A stretch of DNA of 55,161 nt from the NCBI GenBank assembly GCA_945872285.1, contig CAMBZR010000012.1, positions 1-55,161 of the forward strand, read 5' to 3'. Numbering within the stretch: position 1 is the stretch's first letter; every line of letters starts with the position of its first letter. Origin of the DNA: Bordetella parapertussis. Lineage in GTDB: Bacteria; Pseudomonadota; Gammaproteobacteria; Burkholderiales; Burkholderiaceae_B. This document shows positions 26,745 to 35,805 of this stretch, piece after piece. Both the position numbers and the translations under genes were made by a program. The notes beneath the pieces are model-generated. The model ran no database searches, was not told the origin of the DNA, and worked only from the letters and a program-made list of their open reading frames with translations.

Positions 26745-27593
26745 ATGACTGGTTTTTCAGCTCAATGGCTCACCTTACGCGAGCCCGCCGATCACCGCGC
26801 ACGTGATCAGGCATTGCAACAACGGCTTTGCGTCCAGCTCACGGCTTTGGCACGCACCGAACAACGCGTGATTCGTTTAATTGATTTGGGCTGCGGTTCG
26901 GGTTCAAATCTACGTGCCCTCGCCGCGGCGCTTCCTTTTGCACAGCACTGGACCCTAGTCGACTATGACCCCTTACTGCTCGCTGCGGCCCGCGCCGCGC
27001 TGCTTGGCTGGGCCGATCGCGTGGTGAGTGACGCGGGGACGCTGACGCTTATCAAAAATAACCAGACCATCGAAATTGATTTCGTGCAGATTGACTTGGC
27101 ACGCGACATCGAGCGCGTGCTCGCCTGGCCTGCTGACGTCATCACCGCCGCAGCTTTTTTTGATCTTGTGGCAGAAGCCTGGTTAGTGCGATTTTGTCAG
27201 GCGCTGCGCGTCACGCTTTATACCGTCTTGACGTATGACGGCACCGAGCAGTGGTTGCCGCCACACCCCAGTGATAGCGCGATCTTAAAAGCTTTCCATG
27301 CGCATCAACAGACCGACAAAGGTTTTGGAGTCGCGGCAGGCCCCAACGCCGCTCTCATCATGGAGCGTGAGTTAGCGGCTCGTGGCTTTGGGGTGACCTT
27401 GGCGCCGAGCCCCTGGCAAATCGACCGCAGCGAAACGGCGTTCATCGAGGCACTGGCGAGCGGCAGTGCTGGCGCGGTGCGCGAAACCGGTCTAGTCGAG
27501 GCTGCACAAGTTGAACAATGGCTGGCGGCACGAATCGCCGCAGAGCATTGCACAGTTGGACATTGGGATATTATGGCTACCCCAAATATATAA
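26745..27593 (+). CDS. Class I SAM-dependent methyltransferase
   Basis: This 282-residue protein has motif I IDLGCGSGSNLRAL (47-55), the acidic residue after strand 2 in LVDYDPLLLAAAR, and DVITAAAFFDLVAE in the substrate region. Start ATG 26745 gives MTGFSAQWLTLREPADHRARD; CGAGA is just upstream. The frame open from 26676 adds 23 residues with no family look. It stands 130 bases after the exporter and may be co-transcribed. The acceptor is not readable; a late tailoring step on the cluster product is inferred from context only. Confidence 0.85.
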   Translation: MTGFSAQWLTLREPADHRARDQALQQRLCVQLTALARTEQRVIRLIDLGCGSGSNLRALAAALPFAQHWTLVDYDPLLLAAARAALLGWADRVVSDAGTLTLIKNNQTIEIDFVQIDLARDIERVLAWPADVITAAAFFDLVAEAWLVRFCQALRVTLYTVLTYDGTEQWLPPHPSDSAILKAFHAHQQTDKGFGVAAGPNAALIMERELAARGFGVTLAPSPWQIDRSETAFIEALASGSAGAVRETGLVEAAQVEQWLAARIAAEHCTVGHWDIMATPNI

Positions 27594-27642
27594 ACGGGTC
27601 CACGCGAGTCTGATCTTTGCGCAGGTCTGGTCTTATCTTGTG

Positions 27643-28488
27643 TTAGCCCACGGTATTTTTAAGTGTGCCCACGCGCTCGATGATGACCTCAATGGTGTCA
27701 CCTGCGTTTAAAAACCGCGGTGGCTTGCGGCTAAATCCAACGCCCTCTGGCGTACCGGTTGCGATCACGTCGCCCGCACGTAGTTCAGTCACGCTCGACA
27801 TGTATTCAATCAGCTTTGCAACTGAAAAAATCATTGTCGAAAAAGAGGCATGCTGCATCGTTTCACCAGACACCACCGTCGTGAGTGACAGGTTTTCAAG
27901 TGGGCCTACTTCATCGGGGGTCACCAAGGCTGGGCCGATCGAACTTGAGCGAAAAAAGTTTTTACCTTGATCAAGCGTGCGCTGAAACTGATAGTCGCGC
28001 ACCGAACCGTCCATAAAACAGGTGTAGCCTGCAACATAGCTTAAGGCCTGGGCTGCAGGGACATTACGCGCCGTTTTATTTAGAACAACCGCCAGTTCAC
28101 CCTCAAAATCAAATTCGGGTGACAGGGTCGGTTTTTCGAGTGACTCGCGGTGCGCCACCATCGCAGCCGGAATCTTGACGAAGGTACGCGGAAACTCTGG
28201 CAACTTATGGCCCGCCTCAGCCGCATGTGCCGCGTAGTTCAAGCCAATGCAATGCATCGTCACGGGTTTGGCGAACAAGGGCAAATATTGCAAGCTTGCC
28301 TCTTGCCGGTCTGGCTGCGTGGCGAGTGCTAACGCTGCGCGCGCAGCGTCAAAACCATTTTTTTGAATCAACTCCAATAAGTCTGCATAGGTTTGTCCAA
28401 TCTTAGTCGAAAGATCGATCACTCCACCATCGGACTGGATGGCGCCGTAGTATGACTGCCCGTTCACGAGGTAGCTAGCTAGTTTCAT
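27643..28488 (-). CDS. Fumarylacetoacetate hydrolase family protein
   Basis: This 281-residue protein has the FAH fold in its C-terminal two thirds. Metal ligands are the Glu pair of DFEGELAVVLNK and the Asp of CFMDGSVRDYQFQR; THE HCIGLNYAAHAAEA motif and GTPEGVGFSRKPP near the end are typical. Members hydrolyse acylpyruvates or decarboxylate/hydrate oxo-acids. A GAGAG site precedes the ATG. It is last in a minus-strand series after the GntR regulator, separated by 107 bases, and may be the regulator's target. Substrate unknown. Confidence 0.9.
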   Translation of the reverse strand: MKLASYLVNGQSYYGAIQSDGGVIDLSTKIGQTYADLLELIQKNGFDAARAALALATQPDRQEASLQYLPLFAKPVTMHCIGLNYAAHAAEAGHKLPEFPRTFVKIPAAMVAHRESLEKPTLSPEFDFEGELAVVLNKTARNVPAAQALSYVAGYTCFMDGSVRDYQFQRTLDQGKNFFRSSSIGPALVTPDEVGPLENLSLTTVVSGETMQHASFSTMIFSVAKLIEYMSSVTELRAGDVIATGTPEGVGFSRKPPRFLNAGDTIEVIIERVGTLKNTVG

Positions 28489-28595
28489 TAAATAATTCTC
28501 TCAAGGCCAGATCAGACTTCAGGGATGACTGAGTAAAAGCTTAGCGTAAATCTCTTTAGCTTGCTTTGACTGAACCACTGCTATGCTGACTTTTC

Positions 28596-29351
28596 TCAAG
28601 CGTGCCAATCACGCCGAAAGGCTTCACGATAGCTAAAGCGATCGGCTGGATGAACGCTTATCGCAAGTTCGACTAGCTCGTCGCGTTCGTCTAGGTAACG
28701 TCGAGCCACCCATAATCCAGCGCTGCGCGCCGGGGCATCTAATTTTTTTGCGAGCGCTGCTGGCAATATCATCGCGCGGATCTCTTGCTGGACCGCCTTG
28801 ATACGACAAGCGAACTGGTTTTCGATCAGCTGATATAAAGGCTGGCTCAGTCGACCACTGGCCCCCGCAAGCGAACGAAATCGGGGTGCCACATAGACAT
28901 CCGTCAAGCAAATCGGTAATGCCTGACCCTCGACAGAGCGCAGCGCTTGGATGTGCAACCAGGTCTCGCCTTCGGACGCGTCCAATAACGTCGCCTGCTC
29001 TGCATTGATCGGGTTCACGGCCGTCTGAAAGACCTGCAAATAAGTTTCGCTTGCGTACTGCCGCAAGTCAGTGATGCCAGACATTGTCTGTGTGTACTGG
29101 CGCGACGCGGTCTGCGCGACCACTCGACTCCCCACGCCGGGTTGTCGCACCACAAGACCCTGTTGGACAAGTTGCTTGACCGCTTCTCGGGCAGTCGAGC
29201 GAGAGACGCCAAACTGCGCGCACAATTCGTATTCGGTTGGCAACAGATCGCCAATGGAATATTGCTTTGAGTAAATTTCGTTGAACAGCGTTTTAGCTAA
29301 CTGCGCGTAGCGAGGACCCGAGCCAAACGCCTCAAATCGATCGCTGTTCAT
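28596..29351 (-). CDS. GntR/HutC-family transcriptional regulator with UTRA domain
   Basis: This 251-residue regulator has an N-terminal winged helix (about 10-78: LPTEYELCAQFGVSRSTAREA is the recognition helix region) and a C-terminal UTRA ligand domain (95-245) with ICLTDVYVAP. Such proteins repress catabolic operons until an acid or sugar effector binds. ATG 29351 is chosen because it overlaps the CoA-transferase stop as ATGA; the 41 residues upstream are a shadow of that gene. It is thus in the operon it probably controls. Confidence 0.9.
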   Translation of the reverse strand: MNSDRFEAFGSGPRYAQLAKTLFNEIYSKQYSIGDLLPTEYELCAQFGVSRSTAREAVKQLVQQGLVVRQPGVGSRVVAQTASRQYTQTMSGITDLRQYASETYLQVFQTAVNPINAEQATLLDASEGETWLHIQALRSVEGQALPICLTDVYVAPRFRSLAGASGRLSQPLYQLIENQFACRIKAVQQEIRAMILPAALAKKLDAPARSAGLWVARRYLDERDELVELAISVHPADRFSYREAFRRDWHA

Positions 29352-30538
29352 AGCACCGCGTGTTCGCGCAAAAACGCGATTTGTTTTGCAGAAAATCCTG
29401 CCTCGGTTAGCAGCGCGTCTGTGTCGGCGCCCATCGCTGGGGCCGCACGCAGCGGTGCCGCATCCCCACCACAACGAAGCGGCGTCGCGACGCCCAAAAT
29501 TTCTTTGCCCTCAGGCGTGCGGGTCGTGACGACTCCTTGTCGGGAATGAACAAAGGGGTTGTCAAGTGCTTGCGCGACATCGTAGACCGGCGAGGCGGGG
29601 ACTTTACCGGCAAATTTTTTCATCCAATTCGCCGTGGTGTCGGTACGAGTCACGCTGTCAATATCCGCATTGAACTGCTCGCGATTTGCGAGACGATTTT
29701 TGTACGAGTTGTATTCAACGCGAGCGGCCCACTCGGGCTTACCGAGTTCGGTGGCAAGCACCGGCCAAAATTTCTCTTTATTACACATGATAAAGATCCA
29801 GCCATCTTTGGTGGGATAGAGTTGGCTAGGCACTAAGGATGGATGACCCGAGCGTGGTGCACGGCCGGTGACGTGCGAGCCATTTAAATACCAAGTCGCC
29901 AGATAAGCGAGGTTGTGCATCGCGACGTCGAACAGGCTGCAGTCAACATCGCGCCCCACCCCAGTTTGCCGCGCACCCAAGACTGCCGAAACCAAACCTA
30001 AGGCAGCGGTCGTGCCCGTCATCAAGTCAATCATCGACAGGCCAAAGCGCGAGGGGGGACCATCAGGCTCGCCGGTTAAAGACAGATAACCCGCCTCCGC
30101 TTGCATCAAATAATCGTACCCGGGCCAACTCGCGCGTTCACCCTCCCTACCATAGGCCGAAAGGTGCACACAGACAATATCTTTGCGCACGTGTTTGAGT
30201 GCGTCATACGTCAAACCCATCTTGGCGGGCAAGTCGCCGCGCAGATTGTTAAACACCGCATCAGCGTGCTCAAGCAATTTATGCAAAACCTCTTGGCCAG
30301 CAGCTTGCTTCAGATCGAGTCTGACACTTTTTTTATTACGGTTAAACGCCTGATAAAAATGACTGTCGCCAGGGCCAAAATAGTGCGGGCCCACAGCCCT
30401 TCCCACGTCGCCACCATCGTGCGGATTTTCTATTTTAATAACCTCGGCACCTAAATCCGCGAGGTGCTGGGTTGAAAACGGGCCCGCACCGTATTGCTCG
30501 ATGGCTAGAATGCGCAACCCTTGAAGAGGCAGACTCAT
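29348..30538 (-). CDS. CaiB/BaiF family III CoA-transferase (1)
   Basis: This 396-residue enzyme moves CoA between acids, forming an acyl-CoA from a carboxylate. The catalytic Asp171 is in SMIDLMTG. N-terminal marks are GAGPFSTQHLADLGAEVIKIE and NRNKKSVRLDLK; TKDGWIFI lies in the small domain. It overlaps both neighbours by four bases, acyl-CoA dehydrogenase upstream and GntR downstream, so it is tightly coupled. Its product is likely the substrate of that dehydrogenase. Confidence 0.92.
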   Translation of the reverse strand: MSLPLQGLRILAIEQYGAGPFSTQHLADLGAEVIKIENPHDGGDVGRAVGPHYFGPGDSHFYQAFNRNKKSVRLDLKQAAGQEVLHKLLEHADAVFNNLRGDLPAKMGLTYDALKHVRKDIVCVHLSAYGREGERASWPGYDYLMQAEAGYLSLTGEPDGPPSRFGLSMIDLMTGTTAALGLVSAVLGARQTGVGRDVDCSLFDVAMHNLAYLATWYLNGSHVTGRAPRSGHPSLVPSQLYPTKDGWIFIMCNKEKFWPVLATELGKPEWAARVEYNSYKNRLANREQFNADIDSVTRTDTTANWMKKFAGKVPASPVYDVAQALDNPFVHSRQGVVTTRTPEGKEILGVATPLRCGGDAAPLRAAPAMGADTDALLTEAGFSAKQIAFLREHAVL

Positions 30539-31689
30539 ATCGGGTTCCGAGCGATCAACTGTTTAGCGATAATGATGCGCTGCATCTCGTTGGTGCCCTC
30601 GCCAATTGTCAGCAGGGGTGCATCGCGATAAAACCGCTCGACCAGGTATTCTTTTGAATAACCATATCCACCATGAATTCGCATCGCTTCCATGCTGTTC
30701 TCTAGCGCCGATTCGGTGGCAAACAACTTTGCCATACCAGCCTCCATATCGCAACGTTCGCCGCGATCGTAGGCCGCTGCCGCACGCATCGTTAACAAAC
30801 GCGAGGCTTCGGTGCGCGTGGCCATATCGCCCAGCTTCAGCTGAATCGCCTGATGCTCGCAAATCTGCTTACCGAAGGTTTTGCGTTGTTGCGAATATTT
30901 GACGGCTTCATTTTGTGCAGCCTGGGCAACACCAACGCCGCGTGCAGCAACGTTGATACGGCCTAGCTCAAGACCATTCAAGATCATCTGCAAACCTTTA
31001 CCTTCTTTGCCGCCAATTAGTTGACTGGCTGGAACCCGACACTGCTCAAACACCAGTTCAGCAGAGTCGATGCCTTTGTAGCCTAGTTTTTCAAGCTTAC
31101 GACTCGCACGAAAGGCATCACTTTTTTCAACTAAAAACAGACTCATCCCTTTGTGGCGCGGGTTGGTATTGAGATCTGTTTTCACCAAGACCGCAAAGCA
31201 GTTTCCGTAGATGCCGTTTGAGATCCACATCTTGTTGCCATTGATAATATAGTCGTCACCGTCGCGCACCGCAGTTGTTCGAATCGCCTGCAAGTCAGTA
31301 CCGCAATCAGGTTCGGTTAACGCAATCCCGCCACGCAACTCGCCCGTTGCAAACCGCGGCAAGAAGGCTTTCTTTTGCGCCTCAGTGCCATTGCGCTGAA
31401 GCGCAGCCGCCATAATCACGTGCGAATTGATGATGCCAGACACTGACATCCAAACGACCGAAATATGTTCAATAATCTTCGCGTAAGTCACTGTCGATAG
31501 TCCCAAGCCGCCATATTCTGGCGCAATCAGGCAACCAAACAAGCCCATTTCTTTCATTTTTTCGACGATCGCTGCGGGGTACTCATCGTCGTGTTCGAGT
31601 TGCCAGGCAAAGGGCTTGACCTCTTTCTCAAGAAACCGATCAACCATATCCAGAATCAGTCGCTCTTGGCCTGCGTCTTCGGTGCTCAT
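30535..31689 (-). CDS. Acyl-CoA dehydrogenase
   Basis: This 384-residue FAD enzyme introduces an alpha-beta double bond in an acyl-CoA and passes electrons to ETF. Family marks are GGIALTEPDCGTDLQAIRT, IHGGYGYSKEYLVER and the catalytic base Glu in GEGTNEMQR, at its usual place. No N-terminal signal. It shares a four-base overlap with the CoA-transferase gene, consistent with use of a CoA-activated short or branched acid. Chain specificity cannot be read. Confidence 0.93.
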   Translation of the reverse strand: MSTEDAGQERLILDMVDRFLEKEVKPFAWQLEHDDEYPAAIVEKMKEMGLFGCLIAPEYGGLGLSTVTYAKIIEHISVVWMSVSGIINSHVIMAAALQRNGTEAQKKAFLPRFATGELRGGIALTEPDCGTDLQAIRTTAVRDGDDYIINGNKMWISNGIYGNCFAVLVKTDLNTNPRHKGMSLFLVEKSDAFRASRKLEKLGYKGIDSAELVFEQCRVPASQLIGGKEGKGLQMILNGLELGRINVAARGVGVAQAAQNEAVKYSQQRKTFGKQICEHQAIQLKLGDMATRTEASRLLTMRAAAAYDRGERCDMEAGMAKLFATESALENSMEAMRIHGGYGYSKEYLVERFYRDAPLLTIGEGTNEMQRIIIAKQLIARNPI

Positions 31690-31768
31690 TTTTTTAATCT
31701 CCAGTGCTGCGCTAAAAAATTCTCATGAAACTCTGTCAAATACTCGTACGTGGCTCAAAAATGTCAGC

Positions 31769-33178
31769 TCACTGGCTGCGCCCCAAACATTGCGCGAGGT
31801 CGCGCGCCGAGTATTTTTCAAGATTCAAAACCTGCTCTTCGATTTCAAGGCTACGAGTGGCCGAGACCTGTCTGGCTGCGTTGTCGCGGTATTTAGTCAC
31901 AATGTCTTGCGCAGTTAACGGGCGGTCAACTGAGCCTCGGTTCATCGCTTCACGCTCGCGAATCACACGACCGTCTTTGAGTTCGACGATCACCTCGCCA
32001 TCGAAGTATTTTGGAAACCGGCTGGCGGGATCAACCGAATATTCGGTAATCGCGGCAAGCGCCAAGACCTTTGGATCAGATAGAGCAGGCTCGTCGATAT
32101 CATCGAGCGTTAACCGGCCTTTTAACAAAGCGGTGCCGACCAGATACGGTATGCTGAACTGCGCCTCGTAAGAATTAGCCGGTTTGCGTTTTGCCTGCTC
32201 AGGCTCGCACACTGTCTTGACCACTTCTGCTGGCACCAGCACCTCAATGCGTTTGATTTGGTCTGCACGAACGCCTTGCTCATAGATACGTGTGGCGGCG
32301 TCCACCCCCGCGTGGGTAAAGTGGCACGCAGGCAGAGGTTTAACCGACACGCGGTCAAGCTCCCAAACTCGACCAAGATCTTGCGTCGCCATGCTTAAGT
32401 CGTAATCGTCACGTCCGGCGAGATGGCTGGCATACAGTCCAAACCGCCCTTCATAGGCCAGCCGCGTGCCGACGTAACCGTGGCGTCCCATCGTTGCCGC
32501 AGTGACTCCTGCATACCCCGCCCAGCCCGGGTGCATACGTTTGTTCCAGGCGCCGTCATTCAAAAACTCTAAGCTGCCCGAGGCGACCGACAAAGCTAAG
32601 CCTTGAGCATCGACATACTGAGCGGCGTTCAGCCCGAGCAGCCAGCCCGCGACCATCGTACAGCCGAAGGTACCAACCAAGCCTGTTGGATGAAATCCAA
32701 TCTGATGAAATCCACCCTTCGCGACTGACCCAAGTCGCGCTGCGATTTCAACACCCAGAACAAAGGCCGTTAATAGCTCAGCCCCTGTTTTGTTATGGTG
32801 CGCCGCCAAGGCAAGTGCCGTGGGTAAGGTTGAAGTGGTGGTATGAATCACACCCTGTGCATGGGTATCGTCATAATCCAAGCCGTGAATCAAAATACCA
32901 TTCATCAAGATTGCATTTCGAAGATCCAAGCGTTTATCTGAACCGAGTACGATCGAACGGCCACCCGAGTTCAATTCTGTAATCGCGCCCATCGCACGTT
33001 TAGAAAAATCATAGCCGTGAGAGGCTAAGGCGATACCAAACGCATCGAGCATCAATAACTTAGCGCGCTCTTTAACCTCTTGCGGAATATCGTCCGTTTT
33101 AAAATTGACGGCAAACGCAGCAAGCTGCTCTGAGATCGCTTGACCCATTTCGGGCGTAGTCGGCACTGGTATCGTCAT
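31769..33178 (-). CDS. MmgE/PrpD family protein
   Basis: This 469-residue protein has the two-domain MmgE/PrpD build: an all-alpha first part with LDAFGIALASHGYDF and HGLDYDDTHAQGVIHT, and a smaller second domain from about 270. The family covers 2-methylcitrate dehydratase and cis-aconitate decarboxylase, so dicarboxylate or tricarboxylate substrates are expected. It lies 12 bases after a Bug receptor and 79 before the acyl-CoA dehydrogenase, all on the minus strand. No prpB/prpC is present, so methylcitrate cycling is unlikely. Confidence 0.9.
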   Translation of the reverse strand: MTIPVPTTPEMGQAISEQLAAFAVNFKTDDIPQEVKERAKLLMLDAFGIALASHGYDFSKRAMGAITELNSGGRSIVLGSDKRLDLRNAILMNGILIHGLDYDDTHAQGVIHTTTSTLPTALALAAHHNKTGAELLTAFVLGVEIAARLGSVAKGGFHQIGFHPTGLVGTFGCTMVAGWLLGLNAAQYVDAQGLALSVASGSLEFLNDGAWNKRMHPGWAGYAGVTAATMGRHGYVGTRLAYEGRFGLYASHLAGRDDYDLSMATQDLGRVWELDRVSVKPLPACHFTHAGVDAATRIYEQGVRADQIKRIEVLVPAEVVKTVCEPEQAKRKPANSYEAQFSIPYLVGTALLKGRLTLDDIDEPALSDPKVLALAAITEYSVDPASRFPKYFDGEVIVELKDGRVIREREAMNRGSVDRPLTAQDIVTKYRDNAARQVSATRSLEIEEQVLNLEKYSARDLAQCLGRSQ

Positions 33179-33190
33179 GATGTTCTCTTG

Positions 33191-34168
33191 TTAATCAACT
33201 TTGGCACCAGAAAGCTTCACTGCCACCGCCCAGCGTTTAAGTTCTTGTTCGATGAAGCTGCGGAACTCGCCAGGCGTGTTACCCACGGGTACCGCACCTA
33301 AGGCCGCAAGCTTTGCCGCAAATTCTTTTTCTCGCAACGCGCTCATTGAAATCTCTGACAGTTTTTTAATCACGTGTTCGGGCGTTTTGGCCGGCGCCAC
33401 TAAGCCAATCCACGCAACCGCCTGAAATGCAGGGTAGCCGGCCTCAGCAACTGTTGGGATGTCTGGTGTGGCTGCGGCGCGCTGAGCACTCGACACTGCA
33501 ATGGCGCGCAAGCGCCCCGACTGCATAAGAGGGATTGCGCCCGGTCCAGTTTCAAACATAGCCGAAATACGACCCGCCATTAAATCAGTCAGCGCCGCAG
33601 GCCCTCCCTTATAGGGCACATGCGTCATATCGATACCAGCGGCCTGTTTGAAGAGTTCCATAATCAGATGGTTGGTGACACCGCTACCACCCGAACCATA
33701 GTTGATTTGACCTGGGTTTTTTTTAGCCAGCTCAACAAGGTCTTTGATATTCTTAACCGGCAAGTCAGGATTGACCACTAAATACTGAGGCACGATTGCG
33801 ATCAGACTGATTGGGGCGAAATCTCGCAAGACGTCATAGGGCAAGTCTTTGTATAGCGCTGGATTCACAGCAAGAGTGGCGCTTGAACCCATCATCAGCG
33901 TTAAGCCGTCGGGCGTTGCACCTGCGACGATTCGACTGCCTAAAATCCCCGAAGCACCGGCGCGGTTATCGACAATAAAACTGGAGCCTGGAATATTCTC
34001 GGCAAACTTTTGCGCCATATAGCGAGCCACCAAATCAGTGGCTTGCCCCGGCGGAAATCCGACAATCATTTTTACCGGGCTTTCAGGATATTGTGCAAAA
34101 CCGGACGGCGCGGTGAGAGACAAAATTAGTGCGCTGAGGACTAGAGTGACTCGTTTAAGCATTTTCAT
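33191..34168 (-). CDS. Bug-family periplasmic receptor (second)
   Basis: This 325-residue protein has a signal peptide (1-25, cleaved after GFA) and the family pattern YPESPVKMIVGFPPGQATD, NYGSGGSGVTNHL and VPYKGGPAALTDLMAGRIS. It lies in the CoA-transferase/MmgE/MaoC operon, 12 bases from the MmgE gene, so it probably delivers the acid that the operon degrades. No membrane permease subunits accompany it. Confidence 0.93.
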   Translation of the reverse strand: MKMLKRVTLVLSALILSLTAPSGFAQYPESPVKMIVGFPPGQATDLVARYMAQKFAENIPGSSFIVDNRAGASGILGSRIVAGATPDGLTLMMGSSATLAVNPALYKDLPYDVLRDFAPISLIAIVPQYLVVNPDLPVKNIKDLVELAKKNPGQINYGSGGSGVTNHLIMELFKQAAGIDMTHVPYKGGPAALTDLMAGRISAMFETGPGAIPLMQSGRLRAIAVSSAQRAAATPDIPTVAEAGYPAFQAVAWIGLVAPAKTPEHVIKKLSEISMSALREKEFAAKLAALGAVPVGNTPGEFRSFIEQELKRWAVAVKLSGAKVD

Positions 34169-34207
34169 TATTTTTCTCTTGGTTGTTATTTGTAACGAGA
34201 CAGCGCC

Positions 34208-34708
34208 TTAATCACCCACACCATGCCCGCGCTTGGGGATTAGAGCCGAACGAATGAAGTTCATGATCTCAACGCCACTTTGATTGAACGCGCGCGTTTT
34301 GACCGTCACGATACCTTGCGTTGGCCGACTCTTGGATTCGCGAACTTCAAGCACTTCGGTTTCAGCATAAAGCGTATCGCCGGCAAACACCGGCGCAGTC
34401 AGATTAATTTCTTTCCAGCCTAAGTTTGCGACCGCTTTTCCGCTGATGTCATTAACCGTCATGCCCAACACAACGGCTAACGTCAGGCCGCTGCTCACCA
34501 AGAGCTTGCCAAATTCGCTTTTTTCGGCAAAGGCCACATCGCAATGCATGGGATGAAAATTCATCGTCAGCAAAGAAAAATGAATATTGTCGGCGTCGGT
34601 CAATGTGCGACCCGGACGATGTTCATAGACTGCACCGAGCTCAAAGTCTTCAAGATAACGGCCATAGCTCGCCTGATAGCGCTTATGACCTACCGTTTTG
34701 ATCTCCAT
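34208..34708 (-). CDS. MaoC-family hydratase (hot-dog fold)
   Basis: This 166-residue hot-dog protein hydrates or dehydrates an acyl-CoA. The active site pair is Asp40 and His52/His55 in LTDADNIHF and NFHPMHCD, followed by MTVNDISGKAVANLGWKEI. YGRYLEDFELGAVYEHRPGR is the usual N-terminus for mesaconyl-CoA-hydratase-like MaoC proteins. ATG 34708 has AGGCGGG upstream; the frame extends to 34756 without support. It is 39 bases upstream of the Bug gene. Confidence 0.9.
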   Translation of the reverse strand: MEIKTVGHKRYQASYGRYLEDFELGAVYEHRPGRTLTDADNIHFSLLTMNFHPMHCDVAFAEKSEFGKLLVSSGLTLAVVLGMTVNDISGKAVANLGWKEINLTAPVFAGDTLYAETEVLEVRESKSRPTQGIVTVKTRAFNQSGVEIMNFIRSALIPKRGHGVGD

Positions 34709-34800
34709 AACCCGCCTATTTGTTTGATTTGTTAGTTTGTTCGTACAAAGTATCACCCAAAAGAAAAGCGACTGTCAACTTGCATCAACCCCATCAATAG

Positions 34801-34959
34801 TCAGCCAGTACCGGTCTTGTCTAGCGTAAACATGAAGGGCACCAAAATAGCGGGGGCGACGTGCTTAAGCAATACGGCTGCCAAGCCCCCGCCCATGAAA
34901 GGCTAAGCGACACCGAAAATGAACACCACAACAGGCTGTATTTTTTCTATGACCGCTAA
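34801..34959 (-). pseudogene. Possible remnant of a membrane protein gene
   Basis: In the 251-base spacer between the aldolase-like gene and the MaoC gene, one minus-strand frame reads IEKIQPVVVFIFGVA, a TAG stop, then PFMGGGLAAVLLKHVAPAIL and VPFMFTLDKTG before the next stop. The two hydrophobic blocks on each side of one in-frame stop look like the end of a decayed transporter. It has no start or ribosome site. The rest of the spacer (34709-34800) shows nothing clear. This could also be chance. Confidence 0.3.
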
Positions 34960-35763
34960 CTAATCTTTATAGCTATTATCGGTCTTATCCAACTGCCTCA
35001 GCATGGCCGGCCATTCAAGAACGCCATAGCGACGTGTGACGCTCGGATTCCATTGCGTATTTGCCTTGGCCACAACATCCGCTGACGGGATAATCAGTTC
35101 AGCGTTACACGCCATGGCATCGACTTGCACCTTACAGGCGAGTTCAAGGCGATAAATACTATTGAAAGCTTCAGGGATCGACGGGCCTAGCGCTAGCAAG
35201 CCATGGTTATGCAAAATCATCACCTCGGCATCACCCAAGTCTCGTTGCAAGCTTTCTTGTTCAGACAGATCAACCGAAATCCCTTCGAAGTGGTGATAGG
35301 CCACCTTGGCAAAGCGCGTGGCGGTTTGCGTCAGAGGCAGCAACCCACACTTCAAAGTCGAGACCGTCATACCAGCGCGCGTATGGGTGTGAATAATGCA
35401 GGCGGCATCCGGACGCGCAGAATGGATCGCGCTGTGAATAACGAATCCAGTACGATTGATGCCATAGTCTTCATTGGGTCGATCAACAATATTTCCGTCG
35501 ATATCAATTTTGATCAAGCTTGAGGCGGTGATCTCTGTGTAAAGCAAACCGTAAGGATTAATCAAATAGTGCTGTGGCTCGCCGGGTACCATCGCCGAAA
35601 TATGATTCGCGATCATGTCAGTCATGCCATACAGCGCCACCAACCGATAACACGCAGCCAGCTCAACCCGCGTCTGCCATTCGCCAGCACTGACCCGATC
35701 TTTAAGCGGCCCAGGTGGAATTTTTGCTGACGTACTCATCATGATTGGTGAAACGGTTCCCAT
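34960..35763 (-). CDS. Class II aldolase/adducin family protein
   Basis: This 267-residue protein has the class II aldolase fold with a zinc site: HTHTRAGMTVS and the later LHNHGLLALGP supply His ligands. Members include fuculose-phosphate aldolase, decarboxylases and hydroxy-acid aldolases. GGAG is six bases before the ATG. It lies 42 bases after the lyase gene on the same strand. With no sugar kinase near, an acid rather than a phosphorylated sugar is the likelier substrate. Confidence 0.9.
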   Translation of the reverse strand: MGTVSPIMMSTSAKIPPGPLKDRVSAGEWQTRVELAACYRLVALYGMTDMIANHISAMVPGEPQHYLINPYGLLYTEITASSLIKIDIDGNIVDRPNEDYGINRTGFVIHSAIHSARPDAACIIHTHTRAGMTVSTLKCGLLPLTQTATRFAKVAYHHFEGISVDLSEQESLQRDLGDAEVMILHNHGLLALGPSIPEAFNSIYRLELACKVQVDAMACNAELIIPSADVVAKANTQWNPSVTRRYGVLEWPAMLRQLDKTDNSYKD

Positions 35764-35805
35764 GAAATCTCCTTAGTTTTTAATTTATATTTAGACAGCC
35801 ATTTC

